Source: JBBQXY01 sp051004815 (GTDB taxonomy: Bacteria; Chloroflexota; Ktedonobacteria; Ktedonobacterales; Ktedonobacteraceae). From it: a stretch of 14,288 nt of DNA. The position numbers and the translations under genes are program-made. The stretch spans positions 1-14,288 of the forward strand of contig JBPCJY010000271.1 in NCBI GenBank assembly GCA_051004815.1, written 5' to 3'. The notes under the pieces are model-generated. The model was given only the letters and a program-made list of their open reading frames with translations. It searched no databases and had not been told where the DNA came from. The stretch's first letter is position 1, and each line of letters opens with the position of its first letter. Of the stretch, positions 1-7,013 are shown in pieces.

Positions 1-1326
1 CGAGGTGTTGACGGCTAGAGAGGCAGTAGCTGGTATGGTGTTGGCGGCGAGCGTCGCGTCCGTAGGAAATCCGGTCTGCTGCCAACTGACCAAACTGTTC
101 TGATAGATACCGGCAGGCGTGAGGCTCGTGGTAGAGGCAAGGCGCGTCCCCGTCTTCTCATACCCGACGACTGCACGAAGCTCGACGTTGCTATAGCCAT
201 TATCCCCCAGGGCTTTATTGGTTGGTAATGCCACCACGCCCGACGACGCGCCAGCAGAGGCATAGACGGTTACGTTCTTTGTCGTGAGATTGGCGGCATA
301 GATAATCACATCGTAGACATAGCCCGTGTACGTGCCTTGACTGTCTCCCTCAAACGCGATGCTGATAGCGGAGATCGTCTTGCCTGCCAGGAGGTTGATG
401 TTGATTTGCCTCGAGTACCACTGATCGTTGGCAAAGCCACTCAAGTCTTGCTTCGGATGAGCGAGCAAACCGTTTTGATCCAGGCAGCCATTACTCCCAA
501 CGTCGCGCATCGTTGTGCCGTCCGTGCAGACGCAGTCCACTGCGCACATGATTTGCGGGCTAGAACTATTGATCCACACCTTATAGGTCATGTAGTCGTT
601 GGCCTGCACGACGTAGGAACCAGCCCAAAATTGTTGATACACAAACGCATTGCCAAAGTTGAGGCCGCAGGTTCCCGTCAGTTGCAGGGTGGCATGGGAG
701 GCCAATCTCAGCATGCCACCCGTGGTATCAAGTCCCGAAAGCGAGATGTTGCTATTCCAATCAGCCGTTGTGCTCTCCGTTTTCGTGACGGATCCCCCCG
801 CGGGTGTCAGTTCCAGATCGCCATCTATCGTATTGTTGAGGGCAGAGACGTTTGTGAGCGTGCCGGTGGCAAAATCGCTTTGTGTGCTGGTGGTTTGCTG
901 GGCATAGGACGAGGTGACACCTTCATCGACTAAATAGTTTGCCAGCAAATAGACCACATTGTCGCCAGCGTACTGGCCACTCATGCGTTCATCGTCATGG
1001 AGGCCAGAGGCGACGCGCTTGCCTGCCAGGAACAGCTCTTCATCAATGCAGGTGATGCTGTGCGTCAGCGCGTCCCCAGGATAGAGGTTGTTCTCGGTGT
1101 CGGTATTCAAGTAGCCACTGAACATGTTGCCAGCCACGCTATCCGTAATGGTGATCGGCTCAAAGGGCTGAAAGTGCAGCTCCCCGCTGGCGTCATAGAG
1201 CGTGAAATTCGCGGTACTGCCTTGCGTGCTGCTATCCCGTATCGTCATCGCGGGCGACGCCAGGACATAGACGACAGTATCAGTCGGATGGACGGTGAGT
1301 GAGCCAATCACAACGGTTACTCCCAT
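1..1326 (-). CDS. phage tail/baseplate structural protein, C-terminus beyond window
   Basis: On the minus strand the frame is open from an ATG at 1326 to the window edge (442 codons, no stop), so the C-terminus is missing. It starts 2 nt after the tape-measure stop (TAG-CC-ATG), which suggests translational coupling; a GAATGAGG stretch inside the upstream gene could serve as ribosome site. The first 90 residues carry a pattern seen in tail/baseplate N-terminal domains (a segment like STANFTLYDASGELHFQ, then FEPITITD, then FSGYL). Residues from about 160 on are Ser/Thr/Asn-rich and beta-sheet-like, with a WNSNISLSGLD segment and a FANDQWYSRQININLLAGK segment that resemble a carbohydrate-binding jelly roll. 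Position after the tape-measure gene fits a distal-tail or baseplate protein of a long-tailed phage. The exact role is inferred from position and general pattern. No lysis, terminase or integrase gene is visible. Confidence 0.7.
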   Translation of the reverse strand, partial: MGVTVVIGSLTVHPTDTVVYVLASPAMTIRDSSTQGSTANFTLYDASGELHFQPFEPITITDSVAGNMFSGYLNTDTENNLYPGDALTHSITCIDEELFLAGKRVASGLHDDERMSGQYAGDNVVYLLANYLVDEGVTSSYAQQTTSTQSDFATGTLTNVSALNNTIDGDLELTPAGGSVTKTESTTADWNSNISLSGLDTTGGMLRLASHATLQLTGTCGLNFGNAFVYQQFWAGSYVVQANDYMTYKVWINSSSPQIMCAVDCVCTDGTTMRDVGSNGCLDQNGLLAHPKQDLSGFANDQWYSRQININLLAGKTISAISIAFEGDSQGTYTGYVYDVIIYAANLTTKNVTVYASAGASSGVVALPTNKALGDNGYSNVELRAVVGYEKTGTRLASTTSLTPAGIYQNSLVSWQQTGFPTDATLAANTIPATASLAVNTS

Positions 1327-1328
1327 GG

Positions 1329-2386
1329 CTACATCCTCATTCCCGTGAGTATCCGCATCTCTTGCACGATATGCGGGGCCGTGGAATGGCCGATTTGCTG
1401 ACTGTCGAGCATGACATAGATATTCACGGGGCCGCTCTGACTGCCGCCGCCGCCTCCGCTATACCCGCCGCCTGATGAGTAGGGAAGGCTGCTTCCGCCG
1501 CCTGCGTGGGGCGGCATCACACCATGGGGGTAGATGTTGCTCCCGCCCGGCACTTCGATGACTTCCGGACCTTCCCCCCCGACAAGTGAGAGGCCAGCGG
1601 GGATGTTCTTCCCTCCGCGAGCATTCTGTAGCATGTGATAGCCGCTATAGGGACCGGTCGTGGGATTGCGATTCTGTCCGGTAAACTGCGACGTGTTGAT
1701 GTTGAGCAGTGAGAGCATCCCGCCCAGGAAGCCCATGGAACTCGTGATACCGGCAAACGCGCCCTTCGCCACGCCTTCAGCCTCTACAGCGTCCGTACCA
1801 ATGGTGAGTTCCGCCGCGCCTGTCGCTTTCGCCTCTAGTCCAACTGCCCCCAGACTCGCCTCCTCTTGTACCGCCGCCGCTTCCACCTCAGTTGAGGCAA
1901 CGGTCGCATCGGTGCCGATCGCATCAATGGACGTACCTGTCGCATTGGCTTGTGTCTCAACCCCCCCTAAACTCGTTTCTTCGGTCGCTGCAGCCCCCTG
2001 TACTTTGGTTGCCGATGTTTGCGCATCCGTGCCAATCTTCTCCATAGAGGTACCAGCTTCGTCACCCCACAGGCTCAGCTGTTTCATCTCACCATCCATT
2101 GTTGTGGTTGAGGCTGCAACTTCCGTACCCGTCGTTTCGGCTTTCGTCCCCACTTCTGCCATGGATGTACCCGCACTATCGCTTTTCTGCTTCATCTCAT
2201 CAAGCGACTGCTTAAAGGCCGGTGCTTGCTTTGTCAAAAAGCCATCGACCGCGCCGCCCAATTTGTCCTTGAAGGATGAGGCCAGGTTGGCAACCATGCC
2301 CTCGCCGCCACTGAGATTCGTCCACATTTGCGAGAACTGGGAGACCGTGTTCGCAATCTTTAAGCCCACAAAGGCGGTCGCGACCG
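1329..2386 (-). pseudogene. phage tail tape-measure protein, 5'-truncated at a CRISPR repeat
   Basis: This is about 350 codons of the C-terminal part of a tape-measure protein, the long rod that sets phage tail length. The end is diagnostic: a VGGEGPEVIEVPGGSNIYP segment, then a Gly/Ser linker, then a hydrophobic terminus ending RILTGMRM. The middle contains about 3.5 copies of a 38-residue repeat with the core GTSxxxIGTDA, rich in Ala, Thr and Glu, as expected of a helical rod. The frame stays open upstream into a CRISPR repeat and spacer up to an ATG at 2474. Those extra 29 residues are translated repeat/spacer and not phage protein, and no ribosome site was seen there. Intact tape-measure proteins are usually much longer, so the N-terminal part is lost. 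An internal ATG (about 2327) could start a shorter product. Whether any protein is made is unknown. Confidence 0.75.
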
Positions 2387-2496
2387 GTTGCAATCCCTCA
2401 ATCGGGCTTTGACCTGTTCTGACTCGGGATCGCCGACACGAAACAGCGGTAATCGTGATGTTGCAATCCCTCAATCGGGCTTTGACCTGTTCTGAC
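2387..2496 (-). CRISPR. two-repeat CRISPR array with one spacer
   Basis: Two identical 37-bp repeats lie at 2387-2423 and 2460-2496, separated by a unique 36-bp spacer at 2424-2459. On the plus strand the repeat begins GTTGCAATCCCTCAATCGGG and ends GACCTGTTCTGAC. On the minus strand it therefore ends GGGATTGCAAC, which resembles the ATTGAAAC-type 3' end of many type I and III repeats. I read the array on the minus strand for that reason, which puts the leader at 2497 and above. Repeat and spacer lengths are typical of CRISPR arrays. No cas gene is in the window. The bases flanking the two repeats differ, so 37 bp is the exact repeat length. The outer repeat abuts phage DNA. A simple 37-bp direct duplication is the alternative, but the sequence ending and the spacing favour CRISPR. 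Confidence 0.8.
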
Positions 2497-2722
2497 GGCC
2501 TACGTGTAGTATAGCATGGGGGGCGGGATTAGGCCAGGGTTTGCGAGAGGCTCGCCAGGAAGTACTAATTTGGGCGTGTAAATGAGGGGGTGAAATTGGT
2601 TTTTTCTGGTTGGTCGGCTTGTGGGGCCGTGCGAGAGGCTACGCGTGGCAGTGGTGTCACGCCTACCTCTCGCAATGGGATGGTAATAGAAGATGGAAAG
2701 AGCATTTTGTTGCTTCTATCTA
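2497..2722 (-). promoter_or_regulatory. candidate CRISPR leader with extended -10 promoter
   Basis: These 226 bases between the lyase gene and the first repeat hold no gene. On the minus strand TGCTATACT (2516-2508) is an extended -10 element, and a start about 7 nt downstream would fall at roughly 2500, just before the repeat. No good -35 was found, which is tolerable for an extended -10 site. Further up are an 11-bp direct repeat TGCGAGAGGCT (2542-2552 and 2630-2640) and a T-rich run at 2599-2605 on the plus strand. The region is not strongly AT-rich, so calling it a leader rests on position and on the promoter. Confidence 0.45.
2630..2674. repeat. imperfect stem-loop with TGCGAGAGG arms
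   Basis: TGCGAGAGG (2630-2638) pairs perfectly with CCTCTCGCA (2666-2674). Inside, GCGTG (2643-2647) pairs with CACGC (2658-2662) around a 10-nt loop. A further copy of TGCGAGAGGCT lies at 2542-2552. No U-run follows on either strand, so it is a poor intrinsic terminator for the lyase operon. It could be a mobile-element scar or a protein-binding site. Confidence 0.5.
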
Positions 2723-3685
2723 TTAGATGAGGCCGGCTTTACGGGCAATGGCTAATTTTCTCCATTCTACACGCAGGAGAGCAGCGTCTATCATCTGGTC
2801 GTCGATTACGATTGCGCCCAGGCCGCCCTGCACGTCGGCTTTTTCATATTCTTCGGTGATGTGTTGGGCTTTCGCGATCTCTTCAGCTGTGGGTGTGTAT
2901 GCCTCGTGGATAAGTTCAATCTGCGCCGGGTGAATAGCCCATTTCCCGTCGAAGCCCATTCGTGCTCCCATCCGTGCATCCCGGCGACAGGCCTCGTTAT
3001 CGCGAATCGCTAATGTCACGCCATCCACTACGGTGAGACCGGCGGCACGAGCGGCGGTGATGCACTTGGCCTTGGCATAGTTGTAATAAAAGAACTGTTC
3101 GCCGCCAATCTCCTGTGCGCCGATGTCGCCCGCGAAATCGACCAGCCCAAAAATCAAGCCACCCACCCGTGGTGAGCACTTGGCTATTTGCTCAGCGTGC
3201 AAAACGGCGTCAGCCGACTCGATTAGCACCTCCAGCCGAATACGCCCTACTTCAAAACCCATATTCTCTTCGATCTGATGCAAGAAAAGATCAACGAATA
3301 GAATATCCTCTGCCCCATAACATTTAGGGATGACAATCACATCAATATTGCGCCCTGCCGCTTCCACCACCTCGATCAGGTCGCGATAGAAAAAACGGGA
3401 GCGAATATTGTTGGGCCGGAAAGCTCGTATCTTCCCACCGAAATCAAGCGTGTTCAACGCCTCAATGACGGTTTTGCGTGCCTCTACCTTCTGTGAAACG
3501 GCACAGGCATCTTCCAAATCCAACATCACCTGGTCAGAGGAAGAGGCCGACGCCTTGGTCATCATCTTCATACTATGCCCTGGCACGGTCAGTTCTGAAC
3601 GGCGCACAACAAAGTTCCGTGCCATTACCATCTGCGCCTTTGGTGGCAGCATGTTACCCATAGAACCTGTATTATCGCTTGTCAT
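2723..3685 (-). CDS. HpcH/HpaI aldolase - citrate lyase beta (CitE)-like CoA-ester lyase
   Basis: This 320-residue protein belongs to the CitE/malyl-CoA lyase family of TIM-barrel enzymes, which cleave or form beta-hydroxyacyl-CoA esters with Mg2+. Visible family marks are RSELTVPGHS (29-38), the MLDLEDA strand (54-60), FRPNN (89-93, the substrate arginine region), IPK (119-121), LEVLIES with the likely metal ligand E156, GLIFGLVDFAGD with D183, and GFDGKWAIHPAQ (244-255). The ATG overlaps the upstream TGA by ATGA, so it is translationally coupled to the hydratase. Malyl-CoA, methylmalyl-CoA, citramalyl-CoA and hydroxymethylglutaryl-CoA are all possible substrates and cannot be told apart here. 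The order dehydrogenase-MaoC-CitE resembles the mycobacterial fadE19-Rv2499c-Rv2498c cluster linked to leucine breakdown. That points to a branched-chain acyl-CoA, as inference. Confidence 0.85.
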   Translation of the reverse strand: MTSDNTGSMGNMLPPKAQMVMARNFVVRRSELTVPGHSMKMMTKASASSSDQVMLDLEDACAVSQKVEARKTVIEALNTLDFGGKIRAFRPNNIRSRFFYRDLIEVVEAAGRNIDVIVIPKCYGAEDILFVDLFLHQIEENMGFEVGRIRLEVLIESADAVLHAEQIAKCSPRVGGLIFGLVDFAGDIGAQEIGGEQFFYYNYAKAKCITAARAAGLTVVDGVTLAIRDNEACRRDARMGARMGFDGKWAIHPAQIELIHEAYTPTAEEIAKAQHITEEYEKADVQGGLGAIVIDDQMIDAALLRVEWRKLAIARKAGLI

Positions 3686-4200
3686 AGCTCTGTCCCTTCA
3701 TGGCGCACGCGTGCCATTTTCTCTTCCCAACTGCGCTGCTGTAGCTCATCAAACGCTTGCGTCGGCACCAAGACACGACGCTTAAACGAAAGCACCGTCT
3801 CACCGCGTTGATTGTAAGCAATAGTCTCCACCGTCACAATGCCGCGATCTGTCTTGCTCGTGGAAAGCTTTTTAGCCAGCACCGTTGTCTCCGCGTAGAT
3901 CGTGTCACCGTGGAAAGTTGGGCCAACGTGCTTGACCTGCTCAAATTCGAGATTAGCAATCGCCTTGCCGCTCACATCGCCCACACTCATGCCCAGCGCA
4001 ATGCTGAACACCAGCGAACCCACTACCAGCCGTTGTTTAAACTGCGTCTGCTCCGCGTAGTTCGCGTCGATATGCAGAGGATGGTGATTCATCGTCAGCA
4101 TACAAAAGAGCGTATCGTCGTATTCGGTGATGGTGCGCCCCGGCCAGTGCTTGTAGATAGCACCCACCTCGAACTCTTCATAGCAGCGACCATACTGCAT
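3682..4200 (-). CDS. MaoC-family acyl-CoA hydratase (hot-dog fold)
   Basis: This 172-residue single-domain MaoC-like hydratase should add water to an enoyl- or mesaconyl-type CoA. The start is set by AGGAGG five bases before the ATG at 4200. The N-terminal half has RTITEYDDTLFCMLTMNHHPLHIDANYA (given here as its parts: RTITEYDD at 22-29 and MNHHPLHIDANYA at 37-49). This is the hydratase signature, but with MNHH where classical R-hydratases have GDxN. The same replacement pattern occurs in the MaoC proteins found beside CitE-like lyases, so it likely reflects a different substrate rather than loss of activity. The centre has GSLVFSIALG and the second half the expected GDTIYAETTV strand. It sits 14 nt after the dehydrogenase gene and overlaps the lyase gene by 4 nt, so the three genes form one transcription unit. 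Confidence 0.85.
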   Translation of the reverse strand: MQYGRCYEEFEVGAIYKHWPGRTITEYDDTLFCMLTMNHHPLHIDANYAEQTQFKQRLVVGSLVFSIALGMSVGDVSGKAIANLEFEQVKHVGPTFHGDTIYAETTVLAKKLSTSKTDRGIVTVETIAYNQRGETVLSFKRRVLVPTQAFDELQQRSWEEKMARVRHEGTEL

Positions 4201-4214
4201 AGCTGCCTCCTATG

Positions 4215-5375
4215 TTATTCAAGTGCGTATTTCTGTAAGAGTTGGCGTGCGATAATCAGGCGTTGCATCTCACTCGTCCCCTCGCCTACCAACATAAAGG
4301 GGGCATCGCGATAGTACCGCTCCACGTTAAATTCCTTGGTATAGCCAAAACCGCCATAGATGCGCAGAGCCTCCAGCGTTACCTCCTGGCACATTTCGGA
4401 GGCAAACAGTTTCGCCATTCCGGCCTCTAAATCACAACGTTCGCCGCGATCTTTCTGCCGCGCCGCTTTCTGCAACAATAGTCGCGCCGCCTCAATCTTC
4501 GTCGCCATGTCCGCCAATTTTAATTGAATGGCCTGATGCTGGGCGATTGGCTTGCCAAAAGTCATGCGCTGCTGCGCGTAGCGGATCGAATCATTGAAAG
4601 CTGCTTGCGCCAGCCCGACAGCACGCGCCGCCACATTGATGCGTCCCACTTCCAGACCGCTCATCGCCTGCTTGAAACCTTCACCTTCGCGACCGCCCAG
4701 CAGGTGCGCAGCTGGAACGCGCACCGTATCAAAGACAAGTTCAGCCGTCTCGACGCCTTTATAGCCCAGCTTATCAAACGTCCGGCTGGCCTGTAAACCC
4801 GGCGTCCCCTTCTCCACTAGAAAGACGCTCATACCGCGATATGGCGGATAGACAGTCGTATCAGTACGCGCCAGTACCGCGAAGACACTGGCGTGAACGC
4901 CATTCGTGACCCAGAGCTTTGCGCCATGAAGCACATACTCGTCGCCGTCGCGTACAGCGGTCATCGTAATCGCCTGTACATCGCTGCCCGCGTTCGCCTC
5001 CGAGATGCACAGTCCGCCACGTTTATCGCCCTCCACCATCATGGGCAGAAAATATTGTCGCTGCTCCTCTGTGCCATGTGCGGTAATCATATACGCCACC
5101 AGCACATGCGTATTCACGATGCCTGCCAGGCTCATCCAGCCACGCGAGAGTTCCTCCACTATCTGCACGTAGGTCGCAAAGTCAAAACCCAGCCCCCCAT
5201 ACTGCTCTGGGATAGTCGCGCTAAATACACCTAATTGTTTGAGCTTGTCGATCAATTCGTCAGGGTAGCTATCGCTCTGTTCGAGTTCATGGGCAACAGG
5301 AAGCACCTCGCGTTCTACGAAACGGCGCACTTCAGCGATAATCATCTGCCGCTCTTCAGAGAAGGCTGCATCCAT
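4215..5375 (-). CDS. acyl-CoA dehydrogenase (FAD)
   Basis: This 386-residue flavoenzyme should introduce an alpha-beta double bond into an acyl-CoA and pass electrons to electron-transfer flavoprotein. Family marks in order are PEQYGGLG (56-63), the signature CISEANAGSDVQAI (123-136), KLWVTNG (153-159), DKLGYKGVETAELVFD (201-216), GRINVAARAVG (244-254), QRMTFGKPIAQHQAIQ (269-284), IYGGFGYTKEFNVERYYRD (339-357) and GEGTSEMQRLIIARQLL (364-380). E365 is the catalytic base at the usual C-terminal position, so the enzyme looks active. Length is normal. AAGGGA lies about 7 nt before the ATG. It is the first gene of the catabolic unit and lies directly downstream of the IscB element, which now separates it from the LysR regulator. 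Chain-length preference cannot be read from the sequence. Confidence 0.92.
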   Translation of the reverse strand: MDAAFSEERQMIIAEVRRFVEREVLPVAHELEQSDSYPDELIDKLKQLGVFSATIPEQYGGLGFDFATYVQIVEELSRGWMSLAGIVNTHVLVAYMITAHGTEEQRQYFLPMMVEGDKRGGLCISEANAGSDVQAITMTAVRDGDEYVLHGAKLWVTNGVHASVFAVLARTDTTVYPPYRGMSVFLVEKGTPGLQASRTFDKLGYKGVETAELVFDTVRVPAAHLLGGREGEGFKQAMSGLEVGRINVAARAVGLAQAAFNDSIRYAQQRMTFGKPIAQHQAIQLKLADMATKIEAARLLLQKAARQKDRGERCDLEAGMAKLFASEMCQEVTLEALRIYGGFGYTKEFNVERYYRDAPFMLVGEGTSEMQRLIIARQLLQKYALE

Positions 5376-5426
5376 CTCCGTCCCTTTCTGGGTACCCTTT
5401 CTTTAGATATGGGGGTGAAAGAAAGC

Positions 5427-5440
5427 AGCCCACAGGCTGG
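5427..5440 (-). terminator. hairpin at right end of IscB element
   Basis: CAGCC and GGCTG pair around a 4-nt loop 9 nt after the iscB stop codon, followed by CTTTCTTT on the minus strand. It could be the subterminal hairpin of the element's right end, a weak terminator, or both. Five base pairs and a broken U-run would probably allow readthrough into the dehydrogenase gene. Confidence 0.4.
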
Positions 5441-5448
5441 AAAATCCT

Positions 5449-6750
5449 TCACTTGTGCTCCCTTTGGGAGTACCCATAGCCGTCTGCCTTTTGAAGCTTC
5501 CGGCAATAATTCTTTCCAATGTCTGTGACCGTTCCTGATGGAGCGGCAATGGTGAATCCGCCGTTTGCCTTCGCCGACATACGGCCCTCATGGGTCCCAG
5601 CATTCTTGAGCGGTGCTGGCACAATCGCTTTCACGATGTCTCCCGTCTTGAACCCGTGCTTGAACTTTTTCGCTTTGGGGTTCGTGCGAGGGAAACCAAA
5701 TTTGCTCATCAGGCACATCTGCCTACATCCGTGTCCATAGGCGATGATGAGCAATGGTTGCACACTCGTAGTCAGGACTTTCTCAGGAGTACTTGCACCC
5801 ACATACACGGCGTCTAACCAGTGCGTCTTCTCTAGCCCGCGCATAGTACGGTTGTACTTTGTGAGTCCTCCAGAGCCGCATTCGATCGGGAATCCAAGCG
5901 TTTGCAATCGTTCGAAGAGGTCCCGCCGGGTCACGTTCACCGCAGCGGCATCTTTGAGGGGTGCCTTTGCTTGTGCGAGAATCTTTTTGAGGAGGTCCGC
6001 TTTCTTCTTGAGGAAGTCCTTGAGATCCGTCGTCCCTTTGGCCGTGTTGCACTTCTCACAGGCGAGACAAAGATTGCTTATCCGATTGGTGCCACCCTTA
6101 GCCCGTGGAACAATATGCTCAATTTGCAGTGGTATGTTGTGCTTCCCACAATAGGTGCAAGCTCGTTTCCACTTCTCGAGCAAGTACGCTCTGACCTCAT
6201 ATCCTTCTAAGGTGCCTTGCTGGTATTGCACTCCAGAGATTTCCGCATTCTCCATGGCTTGCATGTCGAACTTGGCCCGCTCCATACTGATATGCGTGAT
6301 ATGGCAGACTCTGGCAAACCGTTGCACCCATGTGATGACATTGCGTATCCTGCTCTCTAGCGATGGTGCTAGCCACCCCTTTGGTCTGCGCCGGTTCTGC
6401 CACCTGGACTGACGGTAGCGGGTATGCCGGTGGCGTCTGCCTCTACGCACACCACGCCGATCGTCTAGCCTTGCTTTGATCTGTTGTCCTCGATGGGTCA
6501 GCTCAGCCGCAAAGACGACCTCTCCGGTCGCATCGTTCAGAATAGCTAGTCCTGTGGTTTTGCTTCCAGGATCAATCTTGATCCGTAGTTCAGCTACCAC
6601 AGGATCATCAAGAGCAGCCTTGAGGATGATGGTAAAGGGATATCTTTTCAGAACGGCCGCTTTCCCTTGGGTAAGCAACCAGCGTGCTTTGCCAGGATGG
6701 ACCGTATCTAAAGGCTGTTTGTTGGTATCGAGTACAAAAACGCTCCTCAC
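5449..6750 (-). CDS. iscB: IscB RNA-guided HNH/RuvC nuclease
   Basis: This 433-residue IscB protein is the ancestor-type relative of Cas9 that uses an omega-RNA to cut DNA. Domains in order: an N-terminal PLMP-type domain (1-50, with PLDTVHPGKARWLL), RuvC-I with D60 in IDPGSKTTG, an Arg-rich bridge helix (about 97-124), RuvC-II with E157 in ISMERAKFD, an HNH domain with zinc cysteines CTYC (198-201) and CEKC (231-234) and catalytic H212 in IEHIVP, RuvC-III with H310 and D313 in THWLDAVYVG, and a basic C-terminal domain (about 335-433). All catalytic residues are present and the frame is unbroken, so it looks functional. It begins with GTG at 6750, preceded by AAAGGAG at 6-nt spacing. The upstream structured region is its RNA. 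Such genes are known in many copies in Ktedonobacter. Confidence 0.93.
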   Translation of the reverse strand: MRSVFVLDTNKQPLDTVHPGKARWLLTQGKAAVLKRYPFTIILKAALDDPVVAELRIKIDPGSKTTGLAILNDATGEVVFAAELTHRGQQIKARLDDRRGVRRGRRHRHTRYRQSRWQNRRRPKGWLAPSLESRIRNVITWVQRFARVCHITHISMERAKFDMQAMENAEISGVQYQQGTLEGYEVRAYLLEKWKRACTYCGKHNIPLQIEHIVPRAKGGTNRISNLCLACEKCNTAKGTTDLKDFLKKKADLLKKILAQAKAPLKDAAAVNVTRRDLFERLQTLGFPIECGSGGLTKYNRTMRGLEKTHWLDAVYVGASTPEKVLTTSVQPLLIIAYGHGCRQMCLMSKFGFPRTNPKAKKFKHGFKTGDIVKAIVPAPLKNAGTHEGRMSAKANGGFTIAAPSGTVTDIGKNYCRKLQKADGYGYSQREHK

Positions 6751-7013
6751 TTCTCGCTCCTTTCAGAGCCTCCGGTTGCCCGGGTAATGGTGGCCTCGAC
6801 AAGGTTAATGAGCGGTTTAACGTGAAGAGCACTGGCACTAACCCTTGTAATCCTATTTAACCCTTCACCGTAGAGGTTGGGACTGGCCGCGCATTCCAAC
6901 GTACCTAGTTTCGCTCCTAACGTAGCTTTGGAGGACGAGCCTCCGAGCTGAGTCTGGTCAGGTGAAGCCGCGACAACCCTGACGGATTCCTGCAAGCCTC
7001 TGGATTTATCCAT
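6751..7013 (-). ncRNA. omega-RNA (HEARO-type) scaffold of IscB
   Basis: This region directly 5' of iscB has no open frame but several clean stems, as expected of the guide RNA encoded upstream of IscB. On the minus strand from its 5' end: TGGATAAATCCA (7012-7001) is a tiny hairpin, GTCAGG/CCTGAC encloses a 15-nt loop (6983-6957), AGCT-GGAGG pairs with CCTCC-AGCT (6949-6924), and GTGAAG/CTTCAC encloses a long segment (6868-6822). AAGGGTTAAAT (near 6862-6852) can also pair with ATTAACCTT (6809-6801), a possible pseudoknot. The RNA would run into the iscB ribosome site. The family match is by position, stems and recalled HEARO-like sequence style; a covariance-model search was not possible. Confidence 0.75.
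6755..6764 (-). promoter_or_regulatory. ribosome binding site of iscB
   Basis: GAAAGGAGCG on the minus strand places AGGAG 6 nt before GTG at 6750. This decides the non-ATG start. It also sits at the 3' end of the omega-RNA, so RNA folding could couple guide-RNA processing and IscB translation. Confidence 0.7.

Larger units (their letters stand above)
5409..7013 (-). mobile_element. stand-alone IscB element without transposase
   Basis: The element carries iscB and its upstream RNA but no tnpA, so it would depend on a transposase supplied elsewhere. Boundaries are estimates. The left end should be at the start of the RNA scaffold (about 7012), next to the LysR stop codon. The right end should lie past the subterminal hairpin CAGCCTGTGGGCTG (minus strand, 5440-5427). 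CCCCAT occurs at both predicted ends (7017-7012 and 5414-5409 on the minus strand), which is where I place the junctions. Joining them would leave about 50 bp between the LysR and dehydrogenase genes, a normal intra-operon gap. Elements of the IS200/IS605 group insert without target duplication and have subterminal hairpins, which fits. Confidence 0.6.

Noticed and set aside
337..1302. Plus-strand open frames of 198 and 101 residues
   Set aside because: They lie opposite the tail-protein frame, which is open from 1326 to the window edge and has sensible composition and coupling. The plus-strand products look like antisense noise.
1660..2412. Plus-strand open frame of 250 residues
   Set aside because: It is the antisense of the repetitive tape-measure gene. 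Its Ser/Val/Pro-rich composition is explained by the reverse complement of Ala/Thr/Glu codons.
2387..2474. Start of the tape-measure gene at ATG 2474
   Set aside because: The first 29 codons are CRISPR repeat and spacer, with no ribosome site. It is a chance open frame fused to a truncated gene.
3757..4314. Plus-strand frame of 185 residues opposite the MaoC gene
   Set aside because: The minus-strand gene has family motifs, an AGGAGG site and operon spacing; the plus-strand product has none.
5519..6787. Several frames opposite or overlapping iscB
   Set aside because: All lie within the intact iscB frame and carry no motifs.
5409..7013. A tnpA transposase belonging to the IscB element
   Set aside because: No frame with the HUH/Y1 motifs is present within or next to the element.
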